49,959 nt of DNA, taken from an uncultured Eggerthellaceae bacterium. Lineage in GTDB: Bacteria; Actinomycetota; Coriobacteriia; Coriobacteriales; Eggerthellaceae. A program made the position numbers and the translations under genes. Shown here in pieces: positions 42,161 through 49,959 of this stretch (position 1 is its first letter; the number at the start of each line of letters is the position of its first letter). The stretch spans positions 1-49,959 of the forward strand of contig CAIFEG010000014.1 in NCBI GenBank assembly GCA_903789415.1, read 5' to 3'. The notes beneath the pieces are model-generated. The model was not told the DNA's origin. It made no database searches and saw nothing but the letters and a program-made list of their open reading frames with translations.

Positions 42161-42217
42161 CGTCTATCCCCTCCTTGAGGCCCGGCTATCCCCTATTACG
42201 CCGGGCCACCTTTGTAT
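42071..42217 (+). ncRNA. Candidate small RNA with repeated anti-Shine-Dalgarno motifs
   Basis: About 147 nt after a TATAAT box at 42059-42064. Four predicted stems: CAAACG/CGTTTG (42073-42101); ATTGCTCA/TGAGCAAT (42103-42145), perfect; ACGGUGC-GAAA-GCAUCGU (42146-42163), with a GNRA loop and a G-U pair that would be an A-C mismatch on the other strand; and GGCCCGGC/GCCGGGCC (42179-42207), perfect and terminator-like with a weak U-tail. Unpaired segments repeat CCCUCCU, CUCCUCCU and CCCCUCCUU, all complementary to ribosome binding sites. No known family was recognised. Function as a translation-repressing RNA is inference. Confidence 0.45.
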
Positions 42218-42314
42218 TACGGCTCTTAATGTATGAGCGGCCCCCTAACTCCATGTTCGAAGACAACGTGTCTGTATGCGGGCTGAATGCATGCGGACTG
42301 AATGCATGCTGGCA

Positions 42315-42347
42315 TAAAAAAACAGCGACCCCTTCAAGAGATCGCTG
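42315..42347 (-). terminator. galU terminator
   Basis: Read on the minus strand, CAGCGA and TCGCTG pair around a 13-nt loop and are followed by seven T. It lies 30 bases past the galU stop. Confidence 0.85.
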
Positions 42348-42376
42348 ACTATTAACGACGTTTTTTGAAACGAAAA

Positions 42377-43192
42377 TTATTTTCCGAAACGCTTTTCGTA
42401 GAGACGATTGTTCGTATCAAGCCAGGTTTGCGGTGTGCCCGTATCGTATCCCTCGTCAGGATCGATAACCATTGCATACATTTCTTCTTCCTGAAGAACC
42501 TGATCAAGCGCATCGGTGAGCTGGATTTCTCCACCCGTGGTGGGCTTTGCATCGACAAGCAGTTCCATAATGCGTGGACTCAACAGATAGCGACCAAACA
42601 CCGAAAGATTTGATGGCGCTTCCTCTACCGGAGGCTTTTCGACAAGACCGTCAACCTTCCAAACCTTGTCAGATACCTGCGTCCCAGAGATCACGCCGAA
42701 GCGACTTACCTCTTCCTTTGGAACAGGAAGCACGGCAATAACATTGGCGCCGTTGTGCTCATCGGAGATTGCTTTCATACGATTCAGCATGTCATTACCT
42801 GGAACGATGACATCGCCAAGCAGCACAAAGAACGGCTCATTGCCTGTTTTCTCTACTGCACAATGCACGGCATCGCCAAGCCCCAGTGGCTCTTTCTCGT
42901 ATACAAAGCTCACCGGAAGGTTTCCAATGCGCTCTACTTCGTCTGCACGATCACCTTTGCCGCGCTCACGAAGTGTTTGTACCAGTTCAGGATCTGGCTG
43001 AAAATGACGCTCGATATCCTTTTTCTCCGGGCTGTTGATGATGACAACCTCGTCGGCGCCGGACGCCAATCCCTCTTCCACGACATACTGAATTACAGGG
43101 CGATCGACAACCATAAGCATTTCTTTAGGAACAACCTTTGTTTCTGGCAAGAAGCGCGTTCCCAGCCCAGCTGCCGGAATCAATGCCTTCAT
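42377..43192 (-). CDS. galU: UTP-glucose-1-phosphate uridylyltransferase
   Basis: A 271-residue enzyme that makes UDP-glucose for envelope glycans. The nucleotidyltransferase signature PAAGLGTRFLPETKVVPKEML is at about 6-26 (20 residues quoted in part: GLGTRFLPETKVVPKEM). FVLLGDVIV and VEKPPVEEAPSN are further family motifs. Start: ATG with AAGGAGG upstream. It is the last gene before a strong terminator and lies 100 bases after ccmD, so it may have its own promoter. Confidence 0.96.
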   Translation of the reverse strand: MKALIPAAGLGTRFLPETKVVPKEMLMVVDRPVIQYVVEEGLASGADEVVIINSPEKKDIERHFQPDPELVQTLRERGKGDRADEVERIGNLPVSFVYEKEPLGLGDAVHCAVEKTGNEPFFVLLGDVIVPGNDMLNRMKAISDEHNGANVIAVLPVPKEEVSRFGVISGTQVSDKVWKVDGLVEKPPVEEAPSNLSVFGRYLLSPRIMELLVDAKPTTGGEIQLTDALDQVLQEEEMYAMVIDPDEGYDTGTPQTWLDTNNRLYEKRFGK

Positions 43193-43292
43193 GCAATCCT
43201 CCTTTGGATGTAAATGTTACGAGCACATACCGCACATACTTTAGCCATATGCGCCGTTGAATACTATCTGTATTTCCCAAATACTGATGAAT

Positions 43293-43547
43293 CTACTTCT
43301 TTTTTATGCTCTCTGATTCGTCTTGTACTTCTTGTGTCTGTGCGGCGAAATCAGAATTTGTTTTTGTTGATGTCGCTTTGTCCAGGGTGTTCTGAAGCAC
43401 CGCAATCTGCGACTCAACTTTTTTCATGCGCACCGTTGCATAGATGACGTACACCAAAAGCGCGCCCCACATGAGCGCATACGCCGCAATAACATAGGGT
43501 GCAGACGGAAGAATCGTCGCATATATTTGTTCCAAAATTGGATCCAT
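43293..43547 (-). CDS. ccmD: CcmD-like haem exporter subunit
   Basis: About 84 residues. One transmembrane helix (YVIAAYALMWGALLVYVIYATVRMKK region, residues about 17-40) is followed by a charged cytoplasmic coil. CcmD is a small membrane peptide that helps release haem-loaded CcmE from CcmABC. Identification rests on size, topology and position after ccmC. The ATG at 43547 has AAGGAG five bases upstream, and a longer frame start at 43577 is less likely. Confidence 0.7.
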   Translation of the reverse strand: MDPILEQIYATILPSAPYVIAAYALMWGALLVYVIYATVRMKKVESQIAVLQNTLDKATSTKTNSDFAAQTQEVQDESESIKKK

Positions 43548-43647
43548 GAAAGCTCCTTCAATCCAAGTTTTTCTCACGCATTATTCGCTGATGCTTTTCA
43601 ACGACCTTATTCACCGTGATGATTCGCCGATGCACGGGTCCGGCGCA

Positions 43648-44454
43648 TTATTCGTCAAGCGTTTGCTTCATACGGTCGAGTTCCTCCTGAGCACGCTCGG
43701 TACGAAGGCGCCAGCGGAAAAGCCCATAGGAAATAAACAGCATGCCGAACATCGCACACATAAGCGGAATCATCATTTCGGTTGAAAGACCGGAATCTGT
43801 GCGGAAGATCGTCGGGTGTACACTCGACGGAACAAGACGGGTAATCATGAAGCAGATCGGCACATCAATAAAGGTAATGATGCCGAATACGCTTGCATAT
43901 GATGCGCGTTTTTCTGGATCATCAACGGCTGCGCGAAGCACAAAATAGCCAATGACCAGCAGCATCAAGATGAAATAGGTAGTCAGACGAGGATCCCAGG
44001 TCCACCACACGCCCCATTCGAAGCGCTCCCACATCTCTCCGGAAAACATGACCATGACGACAAATACCAGCGATACTTCCGTTGCAAGATGCGCTTTGAG
44101 ATCGTAGTCAGAATCTTTTGTCATCAGATAGCGAATTTCGTAAAACGCCGCGACACCAAGCGCCAAGAAACTGGTAATGGCCACCGGCATGTGGAAATAG
44201 AAAATCTTCTGCGAGAAAAGCATCTGATTTCCCACCATTTGATCACCGATGATCGCAATGCCATCGACGCGCGCTCCGTTAACCGGGGGTGCAATGGTAA
44301 ACGCCAAAACGAAACCCAAAACCGACAGGATCGCACCCAGCACAAGAATGACCGGCGCAATTTTATCTGCGGTGCTCAATGCTGTTTGACCTCGTGATGC
44401 TGTTTGACCTCGGGAAGGCATTTGACCTCGGCGATTTTTGTTTGTTTGTGCCAT
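43648..44454 (-). CDS. ccmC: Haem exporter protein CcmC
   Basis: About 268 residues with six transmembrane helices and the haem-handling tryptophan-rich motif WGVWWTWDPRLT (about 150). It belongs to the CcmC/CcmF family and loads haem onto CcmE. A cytoplasmic N-terminal extension contains three near-identical SRGQ(T/M) repeats that correspond to DNA repeats and are absent from classical CcmC (about 245 residues). The ATG at 44454 has AAGGA five bases upstream; an earlier start at 44514 would overlap ccmB. It lies 26 bases after ccmB. Confidence 0.93.
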   Translation of the reverse strand: MAQTNKNRRGQMPSRGQTASRGQTALSTADKIAPVILVLGAILSVLGFVLAFTIAPPVNGARVDGIAIIGDQMVGNQMLFSQKIFYFHMPVAITSFLALGVAAFYEIRYLMTKDSDYDLKAHLATEVSLVFVVMVMFSGEMWERFEWGVWWTWDPRLTTYFILMLLVIGYFVLRAAVDDPEKRASYASVFGIITFIDVPICFMITRLVPSSVHPTIFRTDSGLSTEMMIPLMCAMFGMLFISYGLFRWRLRTERAQEELDRMKQTLDE

Positions 44455-44480
44455 AGATATCCTTCTATTCATTTCAAAAT

Positions 44481-45200
44481 CTAGGCGCTGATGACATAGC
44501 CATAAAGCACCCATGAAAGCAAAAGCATAATCACATCATACCCACCGGCAAGAGCAAGCGAAGTGAGATAGGTTGTCTGCCAATCTCCGCCCACCAACAC
44601 CACGGTTGCCGCAGAAACGCATGCATACAGCAGCGGAAAAATAAGCGGAATAAACAAAACCGCCAACATGACATCTTTTCCGCGCGTGTTCACCGTAATG
44701 GTAGACAAGAGTGTACCAATTCCCGCCATACCGATCGTACCTACAATCAGCGGCCACACAAGAAGTGGCCAGGAATCTGAAACCGGCGCACCCGTTAAAA
44801 AGAAAAAGAAGTAAAGCGGAACCGCAATCACTTCAACAACCAGCATGAATAGCAAATTTGACGTGGCCTTTGCCAAAAAGATGACGCTTCGATCCATTGG
44901 TACAAGCAAAAGACCATCCAGGCATCCATTTTCTTTTTCATGCTCGAATGAACGGTTCAGGCCAAGCAAGCTGGTAAACACAATGAGCGCCCATAAAAGT
45001 CCCCCGCTCATTTGGAGGACATCAACGCCCTGCGAAGATTGCGAAAGCGCCGCACCATAGACGACCAAAACTAAAATGGAGTAGATACCCATAGACGTAA
45101 GCATTTCCTTTGTGCGGAATTCGCGTCTGAGGTCTTTCCCCAGCAAGATTTTGTATTCGGTAAACGTTGAGGGAGTCTTTACCTGGACAGATCTTGCCAT
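44481..45200 (-). CDS. ccmB: Haem exporter protein CcmB
   Basis: A 239-residue integral membrane subunit with six predicted helices, starting with a basic cytoplasmic segment, KDLRREFRTKEMLTSMGIYS (19 residues quoted, about 20-38). With CcmA it forms the ABC transporter-like part of the haem-handling complex. The start overlaps the ccmA stop as TAATG, so it is coupled. It lies in ccmE-F-A-B-C-D order. Confidence 0.93.
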   Translation of the reverse strand: MARSVQVKTPSTFTEYKILLGKDLRREFRTKEMLTSMGIYSILVLVVYGAALSQSSQGVDVLQMSGGLLWALIVFTSLLGLNRSFEHEKENGCLDGLLLVPMDRSVIFLAKATSNLLFMLVVEVIAVPLYFFFFLTGAPVSDSWPLLVWPLIVGTIGMAGIGTLLSTITVNTRGKDVMLAVLFIPLIFPLLYACVSAATVVLVGGDWQTTYLTSLALAGGYDVIMLLLSWVLYGYVISA

Positions 45201-45961
45201 TATGCAACACCCATTCCTACGGTCTTTTTATAGAACGCAGAAAATGCGTCGAAGTCAATTTCTTCTTTTTTCGCGAATGCTGCTTTCCGCCCGCGCGCCA
45301 TGACCAGGACATGGCTGCAAGCTGCAAGTCCTTTATCCATATCGTGGCTGACCATCACGAAGGTGCGCCCTTCGCGAACCGTGGCGATGATCTGGTCAAA
45401 CACATCTACCGCATGGGGATCGAGACCGGAATATGGCTCATCAAGCAACACTAAATCGGGATCTGCAACAAGAGCGCGCGCAATGGATATGCGCTGGGTC
45501 ATTCCGCGAGAAAACGTGCGCACAACATCCATGCTTCGATGCGAGAGTTCAACCGCATCTAACAATTTGCGTACCCGTGCGTCGGGATTTTCAACACCAT
45601 ACAGGCGCGCGGCAATCATGAGGTTTTCGTAGGCGGTTAAGTCATCGTAAAGCATTGAACGATGTGAAATCAGACCTACGTGTTCACGGGCCTGTTCGGG
45701 ATGTTCCTTAATATCGATGCCCCCTAAGACAATACGTCCTTCGGAAGGTCGGGAAAGTGTTGCAAGCATGCGCAAAAGAGTCGTTTTCCCCGCACCATTG
45801 GGTCCGAAAATCGAAAGGAACGCACCATGCGGGATGGAAAGCGATAAGTCATCCACCGCACGGCGTGATCCGAAAATTTTGCTTACATGATCAACCAGAA
45901 TGGCCGGTTGATCAGCGGGTTGATCTGTTGCTTGATCTGTTTGAACATCCGACGCAGGCAT
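45200..45961 (-). CDS. ccmA: Haem exporter ATP-binding protein CcmA
   Basis: 253 residues, the ABC ATPase of System I cytochrome c maturation. Walker A is GPNGAGKTTLLR (about 55). The signature is SRGMTQRISIARAL in place of the standard LSGGQ, Walker B is LVLLDEPYSGLD, and the H-loop is VSHDMD. Five bases separate it from ccmF, and it ends in the ccmB start overlap. The N-terminal 20 residues are a short unconserved Asp/Gln/Pro stretch. Confidence 0.95.
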   Translation of the reverse strand: MPASDVQTDQATDQPADQPAILVDHVSKIFGSRRAVDDLSLSIPHGAFLSIFGPNGAGKTTLLRMLATLSRPSEGRIVLGGIDIKEHPEQAREHVGLISHRSMLYDDLTAYENLMIAARLYGVENPDARVRKLLDAVELSHRSMDVVRTFSRGMTQRISIARALVADPDLVLLDEPYSGLDPHAVDVFDQIIATVREGRTFVMVSHDMDKGLAACSHVLVMARGRKAAFAKKEEIDFDAFSAFYKKTVGMGVA

Positions 45962-45966
45962 GAGGG

Positions 45967-48309
45967 CTACGCTTTCGCCTTTGCGGTGCGTTTTGCCTTG
46001 CCGCCTGAGGTACGTTTTGTCTTGTCGCCTTTTTCACTACCGCTTGAGGTGTTTTTTGCGCTCTTTTTCGTGCTGCTTTTTGCGTCGTCTTTTGCCTTGT
46101 CTTTTGTGGTGCTTCCCGAATCGCCCTGGGAGCTTGGTGCAGAACTTTCATCAGAGTTGACATCGGAGCTGGTGTCAGACTTGCCGCGATGACCCACCGC
46201 CGCAATAATTGCGCCTGCAAGCAGGATGAAGAAGCCGCCCCAAACGAAACGGATCATTGGGTTGAGCCGTACATCGATGCTGAGTGCACCCGTGTTTGAT
46301 GTTCCGCGATAGACGATAAAGATATCCTGCGTTGGCTGGCCAATGATTGCCGCGTTGCTCTTCGTTTGCTGCGTCATTGCATTGAGCTGCACACTTGGAG
46401 AAACCGACCCAATATACTGGCCGTTTTCATATACATCAAAGTCTACGGTGTACAAAACCTGATAGGTGTCTTGGTTCTGCTGAATATCGTTTCCGGTGTA
46501 ATGCAGCGTATAGTTTTGCACCTGCATATCTTCAGCAGTGTTTGCGTTTTCATCAAACGCTAAATACTGGCTCTGGTCATAATCAAACATCGCCGATCCA
46601 ATTAATCCAACAAGGATAACCGCGATACCTAAGTGCGCAAGATAGCCGCCGTACGTATTCGCGTGTTTTGGCACCATCTTGAAGAATGCCACGAAGGCAT
46701 TGGTGTGATGTGCGCGGCCCCACGAAGACGAATTGCGCCCAATCATGAAAAGCGTATTAAAGAAGATAAGAGACGCAACGGCAAGACCCACGATCGCAAG
46801 TCCCATGTAGTAACCGACGGGGCCTTCGCTTGCTAGACCATCGGCATTTGTTCCGCCCTGTGCAAGCGTTGCATAGTAGTTCGGCGCCATTTGCGTGACG
46901 AACAGTACCAACAGAACGACAAACAAGACCGCCGCGCAGATTCCTGGAATCTTTGCTTTCTTCCAAAACGCAGCTTTGTTTGTTGCGCGCCATCCCAAAA
47001 GCGGGCACACCGCCAGAATAAGGCAGTAGAACACGCCAAGAGGACGCGCGATCGCGTTGTATGTTCCCGCGGAAACCGCATTTCCACCAAATGGAAGCCA
47101 TGTAGGCAGCGCACTTGAAATGGTCAGGTAAAAAATGAGGAACGTAATGATAATTAAGACAACATTGTTGAAGTAATATGCCGCATCGCGCGAGAAGAAG
47201 TTTTCAATTTCTTCGTCTTCGTCATGCTCTGCTGCAAATGTTTTCCGGCGCCAAATAACCCCGATGACGCCCATAGCAAAAGAAATGATGATGAGCGCAC
47301 CAAAGAGCACCAGAGAAACCTGATCAGAGGCAAATGAGTGAACTGATTGTACAATTCCGGAACGCGTGATGAACGTGCCCACGATAACAAAGGTAAATGC
47401 GAGGCATGCGCACATGATGCTCCAACGCTTAAATGCGCCGCGATTGCGGTACACCGTTAAGCTATGGATAAGTGCAAGTCCCACAAGCCACGGCAGGAGG
47501 CTGGCATTTTCGACGGCGTCCCATCCCCAGTAGCCGCCCCAACCGAGGACGACATATGCCCAAAGCGCACCGAGTCCGATACCGATGCTCAAGAACACCC
47601 AGGAAACCATCAGATAGCGTTGGCAGCGCGTAACCCATGTGGTAGAAGAGTCGTTGGTTACGACCGCCGCTATTGCGTAGGCAAACGGAACCGTCATGCC
47701 CGCATATCCTGTGAAAAGTGCTGGTGGATGGACAGCCATTGCCCAGTGTTCCAGCAGTGGATTCATGCCCAGGACCGAACCTGCGGCATTTAAGCTTCCG
47801 TCGGAATTTAAGTACTGAGTCGGAGTGGCGGTAAACGGACTATTCGACTCAGAAAACATAAGAAGGGCAACGAAACTAAAGAGCACGAGCTCGATCACCA
47901 CAATGGCAACGGAGTCAATGCGTGCGAGTTCTTTTTGCCGACGCAGGGCAATGATCATAGAAAACAGAGAAATAAGCCATGCCCAGAAAAGCAGCGAGCC
48001 TTCTCTGCCTTCCCACAAGCCACTGATGCGATAAAACGTTCCAAGAACGCCATCGGCGTGGCTGCGACCTTCGACAACATACTGAATGGTGTTATCGCCT
48101 GACAGGAAGCAATAAATCAGCAGCCCACAACAAAATGTCAGCGCAATAAACGTTAAAACCGTCGCAATGTGTCCACCCCAAACCATGGTGTCCGCATTGC
48201 TGTTTGAAGGGCTCTTTTTCTGCATGATCATGCCCACGATCAGGCAGACCAGCGAAACAACGATCCCTGCAAATGCTACGAGTAATCCTCCGACTCCGTA
48301 AATGCCCAT
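45967..48309 (-). CDS. ccmF: Cytochrome c haem lyase subunit CcmF
   Basis: A 780-residue polytopic membrane protein with about fourteen transmembrane helices. The WWD-type haem motif WGGYWGWDAVENASLLPWL is near residue 240-260, and NPLLEHWAMAVHPP and the DUF-type C-terminal periplasmic region are also family-typical. It attaches haem to apocytochromes. A C-terminal extension of about 65 residues, rich in Lys/Ser/Thr and Asp, is not part of classical CcmF. It follows ccmE by three bases, and no ccmG or ccmH follows it. Confidence 0.95.
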   Translation of the reverse strand: MGIYGVGGLLVAFAGIVVSLVCLIVGMIMQKKSPSNSNADTMVWGGHIATVLTFIALTFCCGLLIYCFLSGDNTIQYVVEGRSHADGVLGTFYRISGLWEGREGSLLFWAWLISLFSMIIALRRQKELARIDSVAIVVIELVLFSFVALLMFSESNSPFTATPTQYLNSDGSLNAAGSVLGMNPLLEHWAMAVHPPALFTGYAGMTVPFAYAIAAVVTNDSSTTWVTRCQRYLMVSWVFLSIGIGLGALWAYVVLGWGGYWGWDAVENASLLPWLVGLALIHSLTVYRNRGAFKRWSIMCACLAFTFVIVGTFITRSGIVQSVHSFASDQVSLVLFGALIIISFAMGVIGVIWRRKTFAAEHDEDEEIENFFSRDAAYYFNNVVLIIITFLIFYLTISSALPTWLPFGGNAVSAGTYNAIARPLGVFYCLILAVCPLLGWRATNKAAFWKKAKIPGICAAVLFVVLLVLFVTQMAPNYYATLAQGGTNADGLASEGPVGYYMGLAIVGLAVASLIFFNTLFMIGRNSSSWGRAHHTNAFVAFFKMVPKHANTYGGYLAHLGIAVILVGLIGSAMFDYDQSQYLAFDENANTAEDMQVQNYTLHYTGNDIQQNQDTYQVLYTVDFDVYENGQYIGSVSPSVQLNAMTQQTKSNAAIIGQPTQDIFIVYRGTSNTGALSIDVRLNPMIRFVWGGFFILLAGAIIAAVGHRGKSDTSSDVNSDESSAPSSQGDSGSTTKDKAKDDAKSSTKKSAKNTSSGSEKGDKTKRTSGGKAKRTAKAKA

Positions 48310-48312
48310 ACA

Positions 48313-48981
48313 TTATCCTTCCAAGGATACATCGGTTGCGCTAAATGTTCCGTTTGTCATGTTTCCGGTTAAGACTACCGAAGCATCGTCGGCAGCGGTC
48401 TCATCAGAAAGTGCGCCGTCAAAGTGGACCGGTACACTTTGCGAAGAATCAGAAGAATCAGCAAGAACAAAGCGCACATCTGAACCCGCGGGGTTTTGTG
48501 AGCCTGCAACCACTGTGCCCTTTACCTTGACAGTTTTATCTTCGATTTCCTGGCCATATCCTAAAAGCTGTGACACCTCAAGCGCCTCGGTACCACTTTC
48601 GTATTTGGAAGGGCACTTGGTCACAAGCTCGGATGCGACAAGATGACCGTCGGCATTCATGCGCCCCGTGCTAATTGCGGTAACGCCATTTCCAAAGGTT
48701 GAAGAAGCACTGCCATCATAATCAACAACCATTTGGCCTGCAGAAGAATCGTCAGGATCATATATTGAAAAGGTGAGTGTATTTCCGTTTATAGTATATG
48801 AGTTATCAACCACGTTGCCCGTAACTTGGACACGCTGGTCGACGTAATTGCCGGTAGCTGCTTCAGCAATTGAAATGGTTCTTGCAGAGGAATTGCTTCC
48901 CACAAAAGCCAAAACAAGAGCTGCCACAATGATGATTATTCCGGTTACCACAATAAGTCGGCGCTTGGTTTTTGAGTTCAT
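48313..48981 (-). CDS. ccmE: Haem chaperone CcmE, CXXXY type, with a second OB domain
   Basis: 222 residues against about 155 in E. coli. One N-terminal membrane anchor (about 9-29) precedes an OB-fold domain (about 35-125). The covalent haem site, HXXXY in most species, reads CPSKY (Cys116-Tyr120 approx.), the known CXXXY variant found in some anaerobes and archaea. A second OB-like domain (about 140-222: DKTVKVKGTVVAGSQN...SVVLTGNMTNGTFSATDVSLEG, quoted in part) resembles the first but has no haem residue. The start is an ATG with GAGGGGGA upstream. It is the first gene of the ccm operon. Confidence 0.9.
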   Translation of the reverse strand: MNSKTKRRLIVVTGIIIIVAALVLAFVGSNSSARTISIAEAATGNYVDQRVQVTGNVVDNSYTINGNTLTFSIYDPDDSSAGQMVVDYDGSASSTFGNGVTAISTGRMNADGHLVASELVTKCPSKYESGTEALEVSQLLGYGQEIEDKTVKVKGTVVAGSQNPAGSDVRFVLADSSDSSQSVPVHFDGALSDETAADDASVVLTGNMTNGTFSATDVSLEG

Positions 48982-49191
48982 GTGTCCCCCTCAAGAAATA
49001 ACCATATGCGTTCGCTGCAGAGATATGCATTGCAGAAGATCGATCACAAAGACATGTCACAGAATCATATCTTGGATTGGTCGCAGCACGAATTGCACCA
49101 TGATCCAACTGAAACATTTTCTGTAGCAATTAATTAAAAACATATTTTCAGGTGATTTGTCAAAACTTGCAAGCAGTTACACAGTTAACGC

Positions 49192-49241
49192 AAAAAAGGG
49201 AAAACGTGAGCACACATGCGCTCATACGCTCTCCCTTTTTT
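49192..49241. terminator. Terminator after the multiheme cytochrome gene
   Basis: A long imperfect inverted repeat with AAAAAAGGGA and TCCCTTTTTT arms and an inner GTGAGC/GCTCAT stem. It has T-runs on both strands. It separates the cytochrome gene from the ccm operon, which needs its own promoter in 48982-49190. Confidence 0.8.
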
Positions 49242-49276
49242 CTTTTGTTACATTTAATTGTGTAACGTATCGACAA

Positions 49277-49959
49277 TTAGCTCTGAGTTGAAGCTTTCTG
49301 GAGGCTTTGACCTTCAGAATAGTCTACCCAACCATCAGGTACTGCGCTTTCAGCCTCGCTGTGGCACTGCGTGCAATAGAACACCGATGCACGGTGTGAT
49401 TTATGGCACTGCGTGCATGCGATCTGACCGTGCTGCCAACGATGTGGGTTAAATGACATATCGCTGGTGAGTTCAGTCAAGTTATCACGCGTAAGATCGC
49501 TACCGTCAGGTGTCAGTGAATTGTGGCATCCGCTGCGTAAGCAGAACCCATCGCCACCACCTTCATGGCCAGAGTTAGACTGCAGATCATCTCCGCTTAC
49601 CTCATCCAATGGATAGTAGTAGTTACCAGAGATTTCCTCGCCAACTTCGCCAACTTGCTGGCTTATCGTAGGAACGTGACAACTTAAGCAGTTATCACCT
49701 GCATCCCTATGGGTGACAGCCAACATAGCATTGGTGTTGGAAACTTCATTTCCCCACTTATCTGTGCCAGCCTGATTTGATGGCTCTTCATACGTCTGGA
49801 CATATGGGTCCATTGGAGTATGACAGAACGCATTGCAGAAACTTGGTTGTGAGTGCCACACCCACATTCCGCAACCAGCCACGACAAGTACGACGACGAC
49901 GATTCCAACAACGATAGGCCACTTTTTGCGCTTCTTCTCTGGTGCAGTCTTGGAAGCAG
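49277..49959 (-). CDS. Membrane-anchored five-haem c-type cytochrome (partial, cut by window end)
   Basis: The window holds at least 227 codons including the stop; the N-terminus lies beyond 49959. Visible are a Lys-rich cytoplasmic segment, one transmembrane anchor (PIVVGIVVVVLVVAGCGMWV) and then a periplasmic haem domain. Haem motifs in order: CNAFCH (CX3CH, followed by TPM), CLSCH, CLRSGCH (CX4CH), CTQCH and CTQCH. The mixture resembles NapC/NrfH-like quinol dehydrogenases and Eggerthellaceae cytochromes that feed flavoprotein reductases. The first motif with the Met nearby is typical of such quinol-oxidising haems. The catalytic partner would be upstream, outside this window. Confidence 0.85.
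   Translation of the reverse strand, partial: ASKTAPEKKRKKWPIVVGIVVVVLVVAGCGMWVWHSQPSFCNAFCHTPMDPYVQTYEEPSNQAGTDKWGNEVSNTNAMLAVTHRDAGDNCLSCHVPTISQQVGEVGEEISGNYYYPLDEVSGDDLQSNSGHEGGGDGFCLRSGCHNSLTPDGSDLTRDNLTELTSDMSFNPHRWQHGQIACTQCHKSHRASVFYCTQCHSEAESAVPDGWVDYSEGQSLQKASTQS

Noticed and set aside
42047-42217. SAM, cobalamin or TPP riboswitch for the methyltransferase-like gene
   Set aside because: Consensus core motifs were not found, and the gene has its own -10 box at 41875-41880, downstream of the structure.
42064-42348. 94-codon plus-strand frame over the small-RNA candidate
   Set aside because: No binding site and unlike any protein; it crosses the RNA stems and the galU terminator.
1-49959. 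CRISPR array, insertion sequence, integrase or prophage
   Set aside because: No regularly spaced repeats of 23-50 bases, no transposase or integrase motifs seen on either strand.

Overview
The window looks like the chromosome of a member of the Coriobacteriia (Actinomycetota), most likely the Eggerthellaceae and perhaps close to Cryptobacterium. This is inferred from gene content: an arginine biosynthesis cluster, a System I cytochrome c maturation operon beside a multiheme cytochrome, a DUF3656-type U32 protein, and a roughly balanced base composition. No rRNA, tRNA, CRISPR array, insertion sequence or prophage was recognised. Most genes lie on the minus strand.

Layout. 0.4-8.3 kb: a surface pilus island resembling the streptococcal FCT locus. 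It holds a giant beta-helix surface protein, a small FctB-like protein, a class B sortase and a two-domain major pilin on the minus strand. A SipA-like signal peptidase relative, without the catalytic lysine, is divergently transcribed. 8.4-15.5 kb: tyrS, a U32 protein, a lipoprotein and a class A penicillin-binding protein. 15.7-23.8 kb: argC-J-B-D-R-G-H in transcription order, with a candidate ArgR operator before argC. 23.9-26.6 kb: an A+T-rich YafQ/DinJ-type toxin-antitoxin pair and a membrane nucleotide-sugar dehydratase. 26.7-28.6 kb: a frameshifted gshA and an FKBP-type isomerase. 28.8-40.3 kb: efp, an Xaa-Pro peptidase, a catalytically degenerate AroB paralogue, aroC, yqeG, mltG, ruvX/yqgF, alaS, a DUF948-like protein and rarA. 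40.3-42.4 kb: an RNA-rich segment with a probable 6S RNA, two operon genes including a degenerate homocysteine methyltransferase relative, an orphan terminator and a candidate small RNA with repeated anti-Shine-Dalgarno motifs. 42.4-43.2 kb: galU. 43.3-49 kb: ccmE-F-A-B-C-D. 49.3 kb to the end: the 3' part of a five-heme cytochrome gene.

How the genes fit together. The pilus island is a self-contained assembly machine. The giant protein and the major pilin share a C-terminal isopeptide-type module ending in VPTGI, so one class B sortase probably handles both. The ccm operon would mature the neighbouring cytochrome. Its CcmE has the rare CXXXY haem site, and no ccmG, ccmH or ccmI lies nearby. 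The arg cluster makes arginine from glutamate except for the ornithine carbamoyltransferase step, which must be encoded elsewhere.

The most original signals are the anti-SD-bearing small RNA region (42.05-42.22 kb), the full-length proteins that keep a known fold but lack its catalytic residues (AroB-like, homocysteine methyltransferase-like, SipA-like), and the double-OB-fold CXXXY CcmE.
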